Positions 35,876-45,079 of a stretch of DNA of 64,000 nucleotides are shown here, piece after piece (within the stretch, counting starts at the first letter, position 1; every line of letters starts with the position of its first letter). The notes beneath the pieces were generated by a model. It made no database searches, was not told the origin of the DNA, and saw nothing but the letters and a program-made list of their open reading frames with translations. The stretch spans positions 3,135,001 to 3,199,000 of the forward strand of contig NC_011830.1 of NCBI RefSeq assembly GCF_000021925.1, written 5' to 3'. Source of the stretch: Desulfitobacterium hafniense DCB-2 (GTDB taxonomy: Bacteria > Bacillota > Desulfitobacteriia > Desulfitobacteriales > Desulfitobacteriaceae). The position numbers and the translations under genes were made by a program.

Positions 35876-35904
35876 GATCAGTTAACATTTTTAACGATTA
35901 AGAA

Positions 35905-38529
35905 TCAACCAAAGCGTTCTTCAAATTCATCCATTGTCAAGAGGATTTGGCGGGGCTTACTGCCTTCATATCCTCCCACTACCCCATGCTCCTCGAGCAA
36001 ATCAATCAAACGGGCAGCCCGGGCATAGCCCAATTTTAATTTTCTTTGCAAATAGGAAACGGAAGCCATACCTGTAGTAATGATCAGATGGCCTGCCTCC
36101 ATAAAAAGCTCATCATCCGGTCCGACACCTTCACTTTTTCCCGAAGAGCCCGCGTTCAAAAATCCTTCCGGATCCAGATACTCAGGTGATCCCTGGGACT
36201 TCCAGTGTGTTATCACTTTCTGAACTTCATCATCGGCAACCATACAGCCTTGAACCCGCATGGGCTTATTCATACCTTGGGGCGAATAGAGCATATCTCC
36301 TCTTCCCAAGAGTTTTTCGGCTCCGGTAGAATCAAGGATGGTTCTGGAGTCGATCTGTGAACTTACGGCAAAGGAAATCCGGCTGGGAATATTAGCCTTA
36401 ATCACCCCGGTGATAACATCCACTGAAGGTCTTTGGGTGGCGATGACCAAATGGATTCCGGCAGCTCTGGCCATCTGTGCCAGGCGGCAAATGGCTTCTT
36501 CCACCTCATCGGCTGCTACCATCATTAAATCCGCCAATTCATCAATAATAACCACAATCCAAGGCATAGCCGGGGCAAGAGGCTCAGCTTTGGCCCCGCT
36601 TTCCTGCCCAGCCTCCGCCGCCTTCATTTGATTATACCGTTCAATATCCCGTACACCGGAAGCGGCAAACAATTCATAGCGGGTTTCCATTTCCTTGACC
36701 ACCCATTTCAGGGCGGCAGAGGCTTTTTTAGGGTCTGTCACCACAGGGGCCAAAAGGTGGGGAATTCCATTATAAAGACTCAATTCCACCATTTTAGGAT
36801 CCACCATCAGAAATTTGACCTCATCGGGACGGGTATTAAAGAGCAGTGAATTGATGATAGCGGTAATACATACGCTCTTTCCTGAACCCGTGGCTCCGGC
36901 TACCAGCAAATGAGGCATCTTAGCTAAATTAGCCACAATGGATTGATTGCCGATATCTTTCCCTAAAGCAATGCGCAGCTTAGCTGACCCTTCCTTAAAT
37001 TCCGGTGTCTCCAGAACTTCGCGGAAAGGCACAGCTCTGGGGTGCTTATTGGGCACTTCGATGCCAATAGCGGATTTGCCGGGAATCGGCGCTTCAATGC
37101 GCACGTCCCGGGCAGCTAACCCCAAAGCAATATCATCTGCTAAATTGACAATGCGGCTGATCTTCACCCCAGGAGCAGGCGCCAGCTCATAGCGAGTGAT
37201 CACCGGCCCCCGGGCCACGCGGATGACCTTAGCCTGAACCCCGAAATCTTCCAACACCTTCTCCAGATGTTTTTGGGTATCCTGGTCATGAACCACTGTG
37301 ACCTGAGGAAGCGGATCCAGTAATGCAAAGGAAGGCAAACTCCAAGCCTTGGCCTTCTTCAACGCCTCCGTGGTCTTTAGCTTAGGTTCAATAGCCTTAT
37401 CTTCTTCATTCTCCCCATGAAAATTAACTGCGTTGCCTTCCAGATTGATTGCAGGCACTTGTTCTTCAATCTTCTGCTCAAATTGTGGGACAAGATCTTC
37501 CTGGATTCTAGGTTCTTCTCTTGAAATAAGTTCTTCTCTTATAATAGGTTCTTCTTCTGAAAGGAGAGAGGCCTCAGAAAGGGTCGCTTCTTCATAAGCA
37601 GGGGCTTTTGCCAAGGGTTCGAAATCAATTTTTTTCACGCTTTCTTTCTTGACCAGGCTGGGGGCAATACTGCGCACCAAATCCATCTTTTCCTGCAGCA
37701 CTTTGGGGTTTTCCTTTTTGTGAGCCGCTTCGCTCCATGGCTCTTCCCGGGAAGGTTCCGAATTATAGGCAGGAGTCTGCAGGGGCTTGCCCAGTAAAGC
37801 TGCACGTTCTTCGGTGGAAATCCCTTGGGGCATTCTCCGCTCGTTCTTTAGCAACTGGGCCACTTGTCCCGGATAGCGATCAGGCTCCAAGCCGGTAATG
37901 TCCGGTTTTTCCCACTGGCGTTTACTGGGCAAAGCAGGCTCAATATTCCTTATTTCTTCCTCTATTTCGGAACTTACCTCATCAAAATAACTCGAGAATC
38001 CCTGCAGTGTTGTCAGGCGTGTACCAATGGGTTTAAAGGAAATATCTTTACCTTCTGTGAAATATGTATCGAAATCCCGGCCCAGGTCATCAAGCTCTGT
38101 CAAAGGCTCCATGGGCTTCATCTCTAAATCTGTGGAGAAATATTCTTTAAATCCTTTTAAGGGAACAAGCTTCCCTTTTGGCAGCTCCATACCTTGAGGA
38201 AAGAAAGTTTCCTCCCCGCGCTCTTCCTGAAGATTTGTCCTTTTCACCTTTTCCCTGGTTTTACCCCGGGGATAAGACTGTTTTCCCTTTGGCCTGGCTC
38301 CCTGCTTCCGCCCCCAAAGAGCCGATACCCATACACCAATGGCCAACACAAAAAAGACCAAGGGGGCAAGCCAAACCTTTTCTCCAAGAGGATATTTCAT
38401 CAAATTATAAAGCCCCTTACCGACTGCAGTGAAACCTAATTCCCCCAGCAGGGCTAAGAATCCTAATATTGCCAATACTATAGCAACCACTTGCCGAACA
38501 GGCAGGGTTTTTCTTTTCCTTTTCGACAC
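35905..38529 (-). CDS. ftsK: DNA translocase FtsK/SpoIIIE
   Basis: An 874-residue DNA translocase. Two transmembrane segments lie at about residues 11-28 and 49-69, where family members usually have four. A long acidic, Glu-rich linker runs to about residue 400. The motor follows with Walker A GATGSGKSV near residue 546 and the Walker B region IVIIDELADLMMVA near 650. A C-terminal gamma (winged-helix) domain recognises orienting DNA sequences. It moves the chromosome through the septum in division or sporulation; the fold matches both FtsK and SpoIIIE. The start is GTG with GGAGG 9 nt upstream. A good promoter lies 23-51 nt upstream. Confidence 0.95.
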   Translation of the reverse strand: MSKRKRKTLPVRQVVAIVLAILGFLALLGELGFTAVGKGLYNLMKYPLGEKVWLAPLVFFVLAIGVWVSALWGRKQGARPKGKQSYPRGKTREKVKRTNLQEERGEETFFPQGMELPKGKLVPLKGFKEYFSTDLEMKPMEPLTELDDLGRDFDTYFTEGKDISFKPIGTRLTTLQGFSSYFDEVSSEIEEEIRNIEPALPSKRQWEKPDITGLEPDRYPGQVAQLLKNERRMPQGISTEERAALLGKPLQTPAYNSEPSREEPWSEAAHKKENPKVLQEKMDLVRSIAPSLVKKESVKKIDFEPLAKAPAYEEATLSEASLLSEEEPIIREELISREEPRIQEDLVPQFEQKIEEQVPAINLEGNAVNFHGENEEDKAIEPKLKTTEALKKAKAWSLPSFALLDPLPQVTVVHDQDTQKHLEKVLEDFGVQAKVIRVARGPVITRYELAPAPGVKISRIVNLADDIALGLAARDVRIEAPIPGKSAIGIEVPNKHPRAVPFREVLETPEFKEGSAKLRIALGKDIGNQSIVANLAKMPHLLVAGATGSGKSVCITAIINSLLFNTRPDEVKFLMVDPKMVELSLYNGIPHLLAPVVTDPKKASAALKWVVKEMETRYELFAASGVRDIERYNQMKAAEAGQESGAKAEPLAPAMPWIVVIIDELADLMMVAADEVEEAICRLAQMARAAGIHLVIATQRPSVDVITGVIKANIPSRISFAVSSQIDSRTILDSTGAEKLLGRGDMLYSPQGMNKPMRVQGCMVADDEVQKVITHWKSQGSPEYLDPEGFLNAGSSGKSEGVGPDDELFMEAGHLIITTGMASVSYLQRKLKLGYARAARLIDLLEEHGVVGGYEGSKPRQILLTMDEFEERFG

Positions 38530-38551
38530 AGTCCCACCTCCACCACCTCTA

Positions 38552-38580
38552 ATTATCCTTTATGTCTAAAGTATAGTCAA
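38552..38580 (-). promoter_or_regulatory. Sigma-A-type promoter of ftsK
   Basis: TTGACT and GATAAT, each 5 of 6 consensus, spaced 17 nt, lie 23 nt upstream of the GTG start codon. Confidence 0.75.
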
Positions 38581-38619
38581 AGAGTTTTTTCGTTCGGCTA
38601 AAAACTCCTGACATATGTA

Positions 38620-38660
38620 TAAAAAAACACAGACTCTTCCACGCCGGAAAGCCTGTGCTC
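38620..38660 (-). terminator. Intrinsic terminator of the YdjM-like gene
   Basis: A stem with arms near CACAGGCTTTCC, one bulge, is followed by seven U residues on the minus strand, 12 nt after the stop codon. Confidence 0.7.
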
Positions 38661-38671
38661 CTTATATCTAT

Positions 38672-39643
38672 TCAATACTCCAATACTATACCTTGCGAGT
38701 TCCTGCTTCCAAAAGTATAAAATCTCTCCTCAGTAATCTTACCATCCGGGCAAATGCAAACTTCCCCGGTATAGAGAAAATCTTCTTTATCCCAATATCT
38801 AAGGTCAACAAACTGTACCTTGGTTTCCGGGCTATCTGTACGGACCACATGAAAATAGGGTGTAAACCGGTTAAAAATATCCGCTAATTCGCCTTCCAAA
38901 GCATTATTAATTAGTGGATCTTCCGAATCCCATTGGGGCAACACTTTAAGGATTTTGGCATGCTTCTTCTTCATAACACCAAAGCTTACCGTATCCTTCT
39001 CGTAGAGTAAGAATGCCCAGCTAAAAGGGCGATACATGGCAGGCAGGACTTTTACCTGGCCACGGGGTACAACAAAAGTTTCCTCAAGTCGTTGCCGAGT
39101 CTTATAACGATCCATTTCCCTTATAAAAAGATAGATGAGTGCAACAGCAAAGGTTGTTAAGCTTGAATACAATCCAAATTCCGGCCGCGTGAATGAAACA
39201 ATAAAGGAAGAAAAGAACAAGACAAAAATCACCGGTTCAGTTACCATGGCCATATTCACCGTGAACTTCTTCTTATAAAAAGGCCATAAAAGCTGAGCAC
39301 CATAAGAATTCAATAAATCAGCAATTCCATGAGACAGAGTTCCTATCAACGTCCAAAATACAACAACTAACCAGGAACTGGTGGGAAAAGTATAATGAAC
39401 AAGCGTGCCTAAACCTAATGCCATTCCTCCCAAAGCCAGGAATGAGTGGCTGGCTCCCCGGTGTTTCAATAAATAATTAAGTCTGCCTTTGAGATGGGTG
39501 ACGATATCCAAATCAGGAACCATTGCTCCCAATGTGCAACCTATGAAAATTGGATCATTGAGTTGGATCGGGTGCCCCGAAAGATTAGCCAACGCAGCAC
39601 CGATTAAGCCATGAGTAATTGGATCGATGTTTAACACCCCCAA
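38672..39643 (-). CDS. YdjM-family membrane-bound metal-dependent hydrolase
   Basis: A 323-residue membrane protein of the YdjM (LexA-binding, inner-membrane metal-dependent hydrolase) family. The N-terminal DPITHGLIGA, the VPDLDIV near residue 43, and RGASHSFLALGG near residue 65 carry the family's His/Asp ligands. Four to five transmembrane segments lie in the first 190 residues, and the C-terminal half is soluble. The start is unusual: the family normally begins Met-Asp-Pro-Ile-Thr-His, but here the matching codon is ATC, 6 nt after GGGGGTG. A TTG at 39643 gives five more residues (MGVLN) but has no good ribosome binding site. Confidence 0.82.
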   Translation of the reverse strand: MGVLNIDPITHGLIGAALANLSGHPIQLNDPIFIGCTLGAMVPDLDIVTHLKGRLNYLLKHRGASHSFLALGGMALGLGTLVHYTFPTSSWLVVVFWTLIGTLSHGIADLLNSYGAQLLWPFYKKKFTVNMAMVTEPVIFVLFFSSFIVSFTRPEFGLYSSLTTFAVALIYLFIREMDRYKTRQRLEETFVVPRGQVKVLPAMYRPFSWAFLLYEKDTVSFGVMKKKHAKILKVLPQWDSEDPLINNALEGELADIFNRFTPYFHVVRTDSPETKVQFVDLRYWDKEDFLYTGEVCICPDGKITEERFYTFGSRNSQGIVLEY

Positions 39644-39687
39644 AGGATTTTATTAGCCTGCTTGCCATTTTTTTTACGAACGAATTC

Positions 39688-39696
39688 ATTATATCA
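39688..39696 (-). promoter_or_regulatory. Extended -10 promoter of the YdjM-like gene
   Basis: TGATATAAT is a perfect -10 with a TGn extension, about 45 nt upstream of the TTG start. No convincing -35 is seen. Confidence 0.5.
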
Positions 39697-39775
39697 TATC
39701 TAAAATACATTTTGGGTTTCCTCATTATAGGAAATTTTTATTTTTCGTAACTTTTTTGCCAATCTCAGCTAGGTC

Positions 39776-39823
39776 AAAAATTACCCCAGTGCCATCCCGA
39801 AAAAATTCAGAACAGCACCGGGG
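39776..39823 (-). terminator. Intrinsic terminator of the BON protein gene
   Basis: A 9-bp stem (CCCCGGTGC / GCACTGGGG) with a 22-nt loop is followed by a U-rich run on the minus strand, about 75 nt after the stop codon. Confidence 0.55.
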
Positions 39824-39897
39824 AATATTCCTGCACTATGTTTTCGCAATGAAGTAATGAAGCCATGAAGCATTGCCCAACTGCTGTAAGATTCCAT

Positions 39898-40785
39898 TTA
39901 TTTGCTGGAGTGGGCGGCCACTTTAATCGAGCTATTGATGCTCTTGATCCCCTCCACATGCTGTCCCATGGATTCAGCCCATCTTCGATCTTCATCGGAA
40001 TAGACCTCACCTGTCATATAAGCTATGCCATCCTGAACAAAGGCCCGCACAAGTTGAGATGTCATGCCATGCTGCCCCAGCTTGCGTACGAGTTGTTCCG
40101 TCATATAGAGATCCTCACCTTGAGAACGATGACGGGAGAAGATCTCGCTGACCACAGCTTTAACCCCTGGTACTTGATAGGCTGTATCCACTGCCCATTC
40201 CATCTCCTCTTGGGTATTAACCATTCCCGTAAGCGTAATCAGACCATTGCGAGCCGATGTTTTGATTTCATGGGCATTCACCCATGGAGAAGCTACTAGG
40301 GCATTTTCAACACGGTTAACAAGGGTGGCATCGTCCACAGCCTTTTCCAGGAAATCAATTTCACTACGAACTTCTTTTACCCCTCTAACCTGAGAAGCAA
40401 TTCGTTTCGCCAGCCGCTCACTGCTTTGCGTCTCCAGATGTCCAAGCAAAGTCACAATCCCTTTGCTTGCCCGGCACCCTAAATGCATGATCTCTTCAAA
40501 ATTAGATTGAGCAAAACGCTCAACCACTTGCTTTTCAATATCTTTATCGGTGATTTTTCCGTCGTTGGCAACCGTCAGAGAATTATCCAGCTCTTTTACA
40601 CCGTCGATGCGGCCAATTCTTTGCCCGATAAAGTCTTTTTCAGCAAGACTATCCACTGTCCCCCATAGGGAAACTTTATCCCCTTTGACTTCAATATGGA
40701 TTCCTTGGCCTGATTCCCCAAAGTGAGTTTGGATAAGAATTTTTATGTCTTCATGAACATCCTGTTCCGGTCGTGATTTTTGCAT
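39898..40785 (-). CDS. Four-BON-domain protein
   Basis: A 295-residue protein made of four BON-type modules of about 65-70 residues, each with the pattern I-x-V-x-x-G-x-V-x-L-x-G-x-V and a following amphipathic helix ending in V-P-G-V-K-x-V (for example GLITLTGMVNTQEEMEWA near residue 200). BON domains bind phospholipid or other proteins and often stabilise the envelope. There is no signal peptide, so it is cytoplasmic or membrane-associated. The start is ATG at 40785 with GGAGG 9 nt upstream; the longer frame would run through that site. Confidence 0.8.
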   Translation of the reverse strand: MQKSRPEQDVHEDIKILIQTHFGESGQGIHIEVKGDKVSLWGTVDSLAEKDFIGQRIGRIDGVKELDNSLTVANDGKITDKDIEKQVVERFAQSNFEEIMHLGCRASKGIVTLLGHLETQSSERLAKRIASQVRGVKEVRSEIDFLEKAVDDATLVNRVENALVASPWVNAHEIKTSARNGLITLTGMVNTQEEMEWAVDTAYQVPGVKAVVSEIFSRHRSQGEDLYMTEQLVRKLGQHGMTSQLVRAFVQDGIAYMTGEVYSDEDRRWAESMGQHVEGIKSINSSIKVAAHSSK

Positions 40786-40881
40786 TCTTTTGTCCCTCCA
40801 GCTCAAAAACTAACCTTAGTTTCTCACTGAAAGGGCTTTTTTATCCTTAAGTAAATAAATCAACCCAGTCTTTCTGGCTTT

Positions 40882-41739
40882 CTAAAAATCAAGCTTAAGA
40901 AAAGTCTGCAGTTCACGACTGCATTGTTCCGGAACCTCAATCTCTCCCAGTTTAACCGGTCCGAATAAACCATGAAAATCGCTGCCACCGGTCGTCAGGA
41001 TAGCTTTATCCTGAGCTATAGTTTTATAGTTTTGAATCAAGGCTTCCCGTTGCTCCCAATAACCATAATAGACCTCCAAACCCATGGGGAGATAGGATAA
41101 AAGCTCACCCACCATACGATCGTCCCGTAACAACCCGGGATGGGCCAACACAGGGACACCACCGCATGTGTAGATCAAATCAACAGCTTCTTCAAAAGGA
41201 TGTTCCAAAAATGGCAAGTAGGCAATACCGTAAGGCTGGAAAAGTTTCGCTATCACAGGCCACTGGATAGTGCCGTTCTCATGTTCATGAAGAGCCCGCA
41301 TAATATGGCCTTTGCTTACCGCTCCTTCAGGATTAGCAATTTTCTCCACCTCCGCCCATTTCAGGGTGAATCCATCCTTCTGTAACCTTTTGACCATTTC
41401 AAAAGCCAAATAGGTTCGCTGCTGCCGAAGTTCCTTTAGCCGTGATTGGAGATCTGAATGCATCATCGCCGCATAAGAAAAATAACCGAGCAAATGGACT
41501 TCCTTACCTTTGAAAGCTGTGATCAGCTCAACGCCGGGGATAATATTCAAATTATGCTTTTGGCCTAATTCCATGGCTTCCGGGACGCCGTTGGTGGTCT
41601 CATGATCGGTCAAAGCCAAAACACGAACCCCCCGTTCGGCAGCCTCCTGGATAACTCCAGCCACTGAAAGAGAACCGTCCGACTCTATTGTATGAATGTG
41701 TAAATCGATAGCCGTTGGAGCCACCTCCCCTACTCTCAA
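40882..41739 (-). CDS. PHP-domain metal-dependent phosphoesterase
   Basis: A 285-residue PHP-domain protein: DLHIHTIESDGS at the start (metal His pair), ALTDHETTNG near residue 45, VELIT near 72, LAHPG near 196, and GGSDFHG near 258. The family includes RNase AM / nucleoside 3',5'-bisphosphate phosphatase (YciV-like), the most likely function. The start is unclear. A TTG at 41739 has no ribosome binding site, while AGGGGAGGTGG lies just inside the frame without a well-spaced start codon. The true start may be a few residues inside. Confidence 0.83.
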   Translation of the reverse strand: MRVGEVAPTAIDLHIHTIESDGSLSVAGVIQEAAERGVRVLALTDHETTNGVPEAMELGQKHNLNIIPGVELITAFKGKEVHLLGYFSYAAMMHSDLQSRLKELRQQRTYLAFEMVKRLQKDGFTLKWAEVEKIANPEGAVSKGHIMRALHEHENGTIQWPVIAKLFQPYGIAYLPFLEHPFEEAVDLIYTCGGVPVLAHPGLLRDDRMVGELLSYLPMGLEVYYGYWEQREALIQNYKTIAQDKAILTTGGSDFHGLFGPVKLGEIEVPEQCSRELQTFLKLDF

Positions 41740-41798
41740 AGGATATTATGATTCTTTCTTTTTTATTAATCAAAAATCCTGCTTTCTAAAAAGCATAA

Positions 41799-41839
41799 TA
41801 AAAGGGACGGCTTCTCTAAATAAGAAGTCTGTCCCCCTT
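41799..41839 (-). terminator. Terminator of the diaminopropionate/hydantoin operon
   Basis: A hairpin of about 12 bp (GGGACAGACTTC / GAAGCCGTCCC) with a U-rich tail on the minus strand begins about 75 nt after the last operon gene. Confidence 0.7.
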
Positions 41840-41912
41840 GATGTTCTAATATAACTGCCTGTGGCTCATGAGCAAATATTTCATCACTGTTTACCGTAAT
41901 TTAATGTTTTGC

Positions 41913-43499
41913 TTATCTACGCAGCACGGATCCGGCACGAAATCCGGTATGCTTGCCGTGATCGATAACAATCTGGCCATTGATCAAAACGTAGTCGATC
42001 CCTTCCGGATACCGGGCAGGATTCGTGAAATCCCCTTTATCAATAATCGTGTCCCGATCGAAGATGCAAATATCGGCAAAGTACCCTTCCCGCAGCAAAC
42101 CTCTCTCCTTCAACCCAAAGACTTCTGCCGGTTTACCTGTCATCTTGCGGACAGCTTCTTCCAGAGAGAGTGCCTTTTGTTCGCGGACATATTTACCCAA
42201 CACACGTGGGAACGACCCGTAGACACGGGGATGGGGTTTACCGCCCAGCAAGCCATCTGTGCAGACATTCTGCTCAGGCATAGTCATGAAACGGATAACA
42301 TGCTCTTCTTTCCCATAATAATCATACATGCCAACAGCATTTTCTTCCTCGTAAAGAAGATCAAATACGGCATCGTAGGGATCCTTGCCGCGCAGCTCTC
42401 CAATCTGGACAAGATTCAGACCAATGACATCTTCGTTCTTTTTATTTTTAACACTGGTTACATAGATGCCGTCCAGACCTGCAAAATCAACAAAGTTATC
42501 CCACCCGGGAATACCATGTTCAATATCATGGATCATCTTAGTGCGCAATTCCGGATCTTCCAGACGCTTAAGCAGTTTGTCCGTACCGCCGTCATGGGCC
42601 CAAGGAGGAAGGATGACTCCCAGCATGGTGCTGCCGGCAACATAAGGGTACTGGTCAAATGATACCTGGATACCTTCAGCCCTTGCTTCCTTGAGGAGTT
42701 CAATCTGACGATCGATCTTGCTCCAGTTGGGCTTTCCACAAACTTTAAAATGCGACCAATGCACCTTAATGCCGCTTTGTCTGCCGATTTCGATAACTTC
42801 CTTCATTGAGTTTATGATATCATCCGCTTCACTGCGCTGATGAACGACAAATACTCCATCATATTCTGCTGCTACTTTGCATATCTCAACCACCTCGTTC
42901 ATCCCGGAATAAGCGCAGGGCATATAAATCAAACCGGTAGAAACTCCAAAAGCACCGGATTCCATTTCCCGTCGGGTAATCTCTCTCATCTTTTGAATTT
43001 CTTCTTCGGTTGGCTCTCTATTATCCAACCCCATGGCCTTCATACGGATATTTCCATGGGGTACCAGATAGCACGCATTAAGACCGGGGCGTGCCTCTTC
43101 AATTGCCTGCAGATAGTCTTCAGTTGTCGCCAAGTCTTCCCAATGGATATCGTCACTGTCTCCGTCCAATCCAGCAAGGTTCTTACGCCAGGACTGAATA
43201 TATTGTTGAGGTAGCGGAACCAAAGAAATACCGTCCTGCCCCAATACCTCCGTTGTGATACCCTGCATAACCTTCGGCAGAACTTCCGGATCGGTCAGAA
43301 TCTGTATATCTGAATGACTATGAGTATCAATAAAACCTGGGGCGATAACATGCCCTTCTACATCGATGACCCGATCGGCCTCAACATCGCCAAGATTTCC
43401 GATACTCATAATCTTGTCATTTTCGATAAGTAGATCGCCATAATAGCCGGGAGCAGCACTGCCATCAACAATAAAACCGTTTTTCAGTAAAGTTTTCAT
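41913..43499 (-). CDS. N-acyl-D-amino-acid deacylase (D-aminoacylase)
   Basis: A 528-residue amidohydrolase of the D-aminoacylase/N-acyl-D-glutamate deacylase group. It has APGFIDTHSHSD near residue 58 (metal HxH), GITTEVLGQDGIS near 85, VHQRSEADD near 210, HWSHFKVCG near 240, and a metal Asp in CTDGLLGG near 420. It removes N-acyl or N-carbamoyl-type groups from D-amino acids, which fits a role next to a hydantoinase. The start is ATG with GGAGGG 7 nt upstream. It is the last gene of the sigma-54 operon, 126 nt after the permease gene. Confidence 0.85.
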   Translation of the reverse strand: MKTLLKNGFIVDGSAAPGYYGDLLIENDKIMSIGNLGDVEADRVIDVEGHVIAPGFIDTHSHSDIQILTDPEVLPKVMQGITTEVLGQDGISLVPLPQQYIQSWRKNLAGLDGDSDDIHWEDLATTEDYLQAIEEARPGLNACYLVPHGNIRMKAMGLDNREPTEEEIQKMREITRREMESGAFGVSTGLIYMPCAYSGMNEVVEICKVAAEYDGVFVVHQRSEADDIINSMKEVIEIGRQSGIKVHWSHFKVCGKPNWSKIDRQIELLKEARAEGIQVSFDQYPYVAGSTMLGVILPPWAHDGGTDKLLKRLEDPELRTKMIHDIEHGIPGWDNFVDFAGLDGIYVTSVKNKKNEDVIGLNLVQIGELRGKDPYDAVFDLLYEEENAVGMYDYYGKEEHVIRFMTMPEQNVCTDGLLGGKPHPRVYGSFPRVLGKYVREQKALSLEEAVRKMTGKPAEVFGLKERGLLREGYFADICIFDRDTIIDKGDFTNPARYPEGIDYVLINGQIVIDHGKHTGFRAGSVLRR

Positions 43500-43625
43500 A
43501 GTCAGACCCTCCATTTCACTGTGTACAACACTGTCAGACCATTGATATAGGGGCCGGACTTAAGATCAGAAGACTTCAGTCACAGCCCCAACCGGGTTCT
43601 TTGCTAATCAAGACGATGTCATCAA

Positions 43626-45032
43626 TTATTGAATATCTTCATTAAATTCGATAACCTGCCCGATTTTTTGATCATGTTTCTTCATTGTAAAATTCTTCAT
43701 CAGGACAACGTAGACAACCGGAGCCACAAGCAGACCGATGAAAAATGCATAGGTACTGCTGATGAAGCTCAATCCGAAACCGGCCACCAAAGCAATTACT
43801 GCACTCATATTGAATCCGTTATTATACTGATACTGCCCGCCAGCAGTGTATAAATCCTGAACATTGAGCTTGCATTTTCTGATAATGAAATAGTCGGCCA
43901 GCAAAATTCCCATCACCGGTCCAAGCATTGTGGAGATATAGACCTGCATATCAACAAGGAATGTACCGGAGTTTTGAATTTTCCACGGTTGCATGGCTAC
44001 TGCAATCACACCGCAAATAATTGACGCCACTTTAAAGTTAAGCTTGGGAAAAATGCTGATGAGAACATAGGAAGGGGGCATCAGATTACCGACAGTGTTT
44101 GTAGACCATTGAGCAAATACCACAGCGATTAACGCCAGAATCAAGCCGAAATTGCTGTCAAAGAGCTTCACACAGATTGCGTTCAAATCCCATTCACCCG
44201 TCGTGATTCCTGCTGCCATACCAATCAGCATGCAAATTACGCCGATCACCATCAGACCGAAAAACTGACCGATTAAAGCACGCTTGTTACGGGCCAGTAA
44301 ACCTTTTTTCTCATAGTTGGGTACATGCTCGATCTGGCGAGCCAAGTCGGAACCATTCAGGGCCATGGTGATCCAGCCCCCGGCGATACCGGAAATAGCA
44401 TAAATGACAGACATGTTGCCGTTACCCTTTGTGGCCATAATATCGGTAACAGTGACACCGTAGGCATTTCCGATGGCGATAGCAATGGCCACAAAAAGAA
44501 TGGCCAGTGCCGGAATGGCGATCCAGTCAAATTTCGCCATCGCCTTTAGACCGTACATAGCATTAACCACCTGAAATACGGCAAAGGCAATGATCATTAA
44601 GGTTAAATTGCTAAAGCCGAAAAGAATTTCCATAATATAGTTTAAAGCAGCCGCACCGACCCAAGTTTGAAAACCGAACCAATACAGAGCCGGAACCGCA
44701 CGCAGCAGACCGGCAATGGATGAACCTTTGTAACCAAAGGGCGCGCGGGCATATACTGCAAAAGGTACGCCATAAAGGGTCCCGATATCCCCAATCAGTG
44801 CTGTTAGGGCAGTCACTATACCGTAACCGATAAGAATCACAAAAACCATCGTCCAAGCACTGAGACCATCGCCATTGTTATAATACTGTGCGCCAAGGGA
44901 GAAAGCTACTACGTTAATCGTCATACCTGCCCAAAGAATAAAGTAGTCCGCTAATGACATTGTTCTTTCAGACTTACCTGCTGGCATTAATTCAGGGCTT
45001 CTTAAAGAAGCCGAGCGGTTTGGAGAATTCAT
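43626..45032 (-). CDS. NCS1-family permease (cytosine/hydantoin type)
   Basis: A 468-residue, 12-segment membrane transporter of the nucleobase-cation-symport-1 (CodB/PucI/Mhp1) family. The segment IGDIGTLYGVPFAVYARAPFG near residue 83 is the conserved NCS1 signature. NCS1 members import cytosine, allantoin, hydantoins or related N-heterocycles using Na+ or H+. Next to a hydantoinase the likely substrate is a hydantoin or ureide. The start is ATG with GGAGGG 8 nt upstream. A hydrophilic N-terminal tail of about 25 residues precedes the first helix. Confidence 0.9.
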   Translation of the reverse strand: MNSPNRSASLRSPELMPAGKSERTMSLADYFILWAGMTINVVAFSLGAQYYNNGDGLSAWTMVFVILIGYGIVTALTALIGDIGTLYGVPFAVYARAPFGYKGSSIAGLLRAVPALYWFGFQTWVGAAALNYIMEILFGFSNLTLMIIAFAVFQVVNAMYGLKAMAKFDWIAIPALAILFVAIAIAIGNAYGVTVTDIMATKGNGNMSVIYAISGIAGGWITMALNGSDLARQIEHVPNYEKKGLLARNKRALIGQFFGLMVIGVICMLIGMAAGITTGEWDLNAICVKLFDSNFGLILALIAVVFAQWSTNTVGNLMPPSYVLISIFPKLNFKVASIICGVIAVAMQPWKIQNSGTFLVDMQVYISTMLGPVMGILLADYFIIRKCKLNVQDLYTAGGQYQYNNGFNMSAVIALVAGFGLSFISSTYAFFIGLLVAPVVYVVLMKNFTMKKHDQKIGQVIEFNEDIQ

Positions 45033-45079
45033 ACACTATTCCCTCCATAAAATTGTATTAAATGACGATTTGCTATAAT

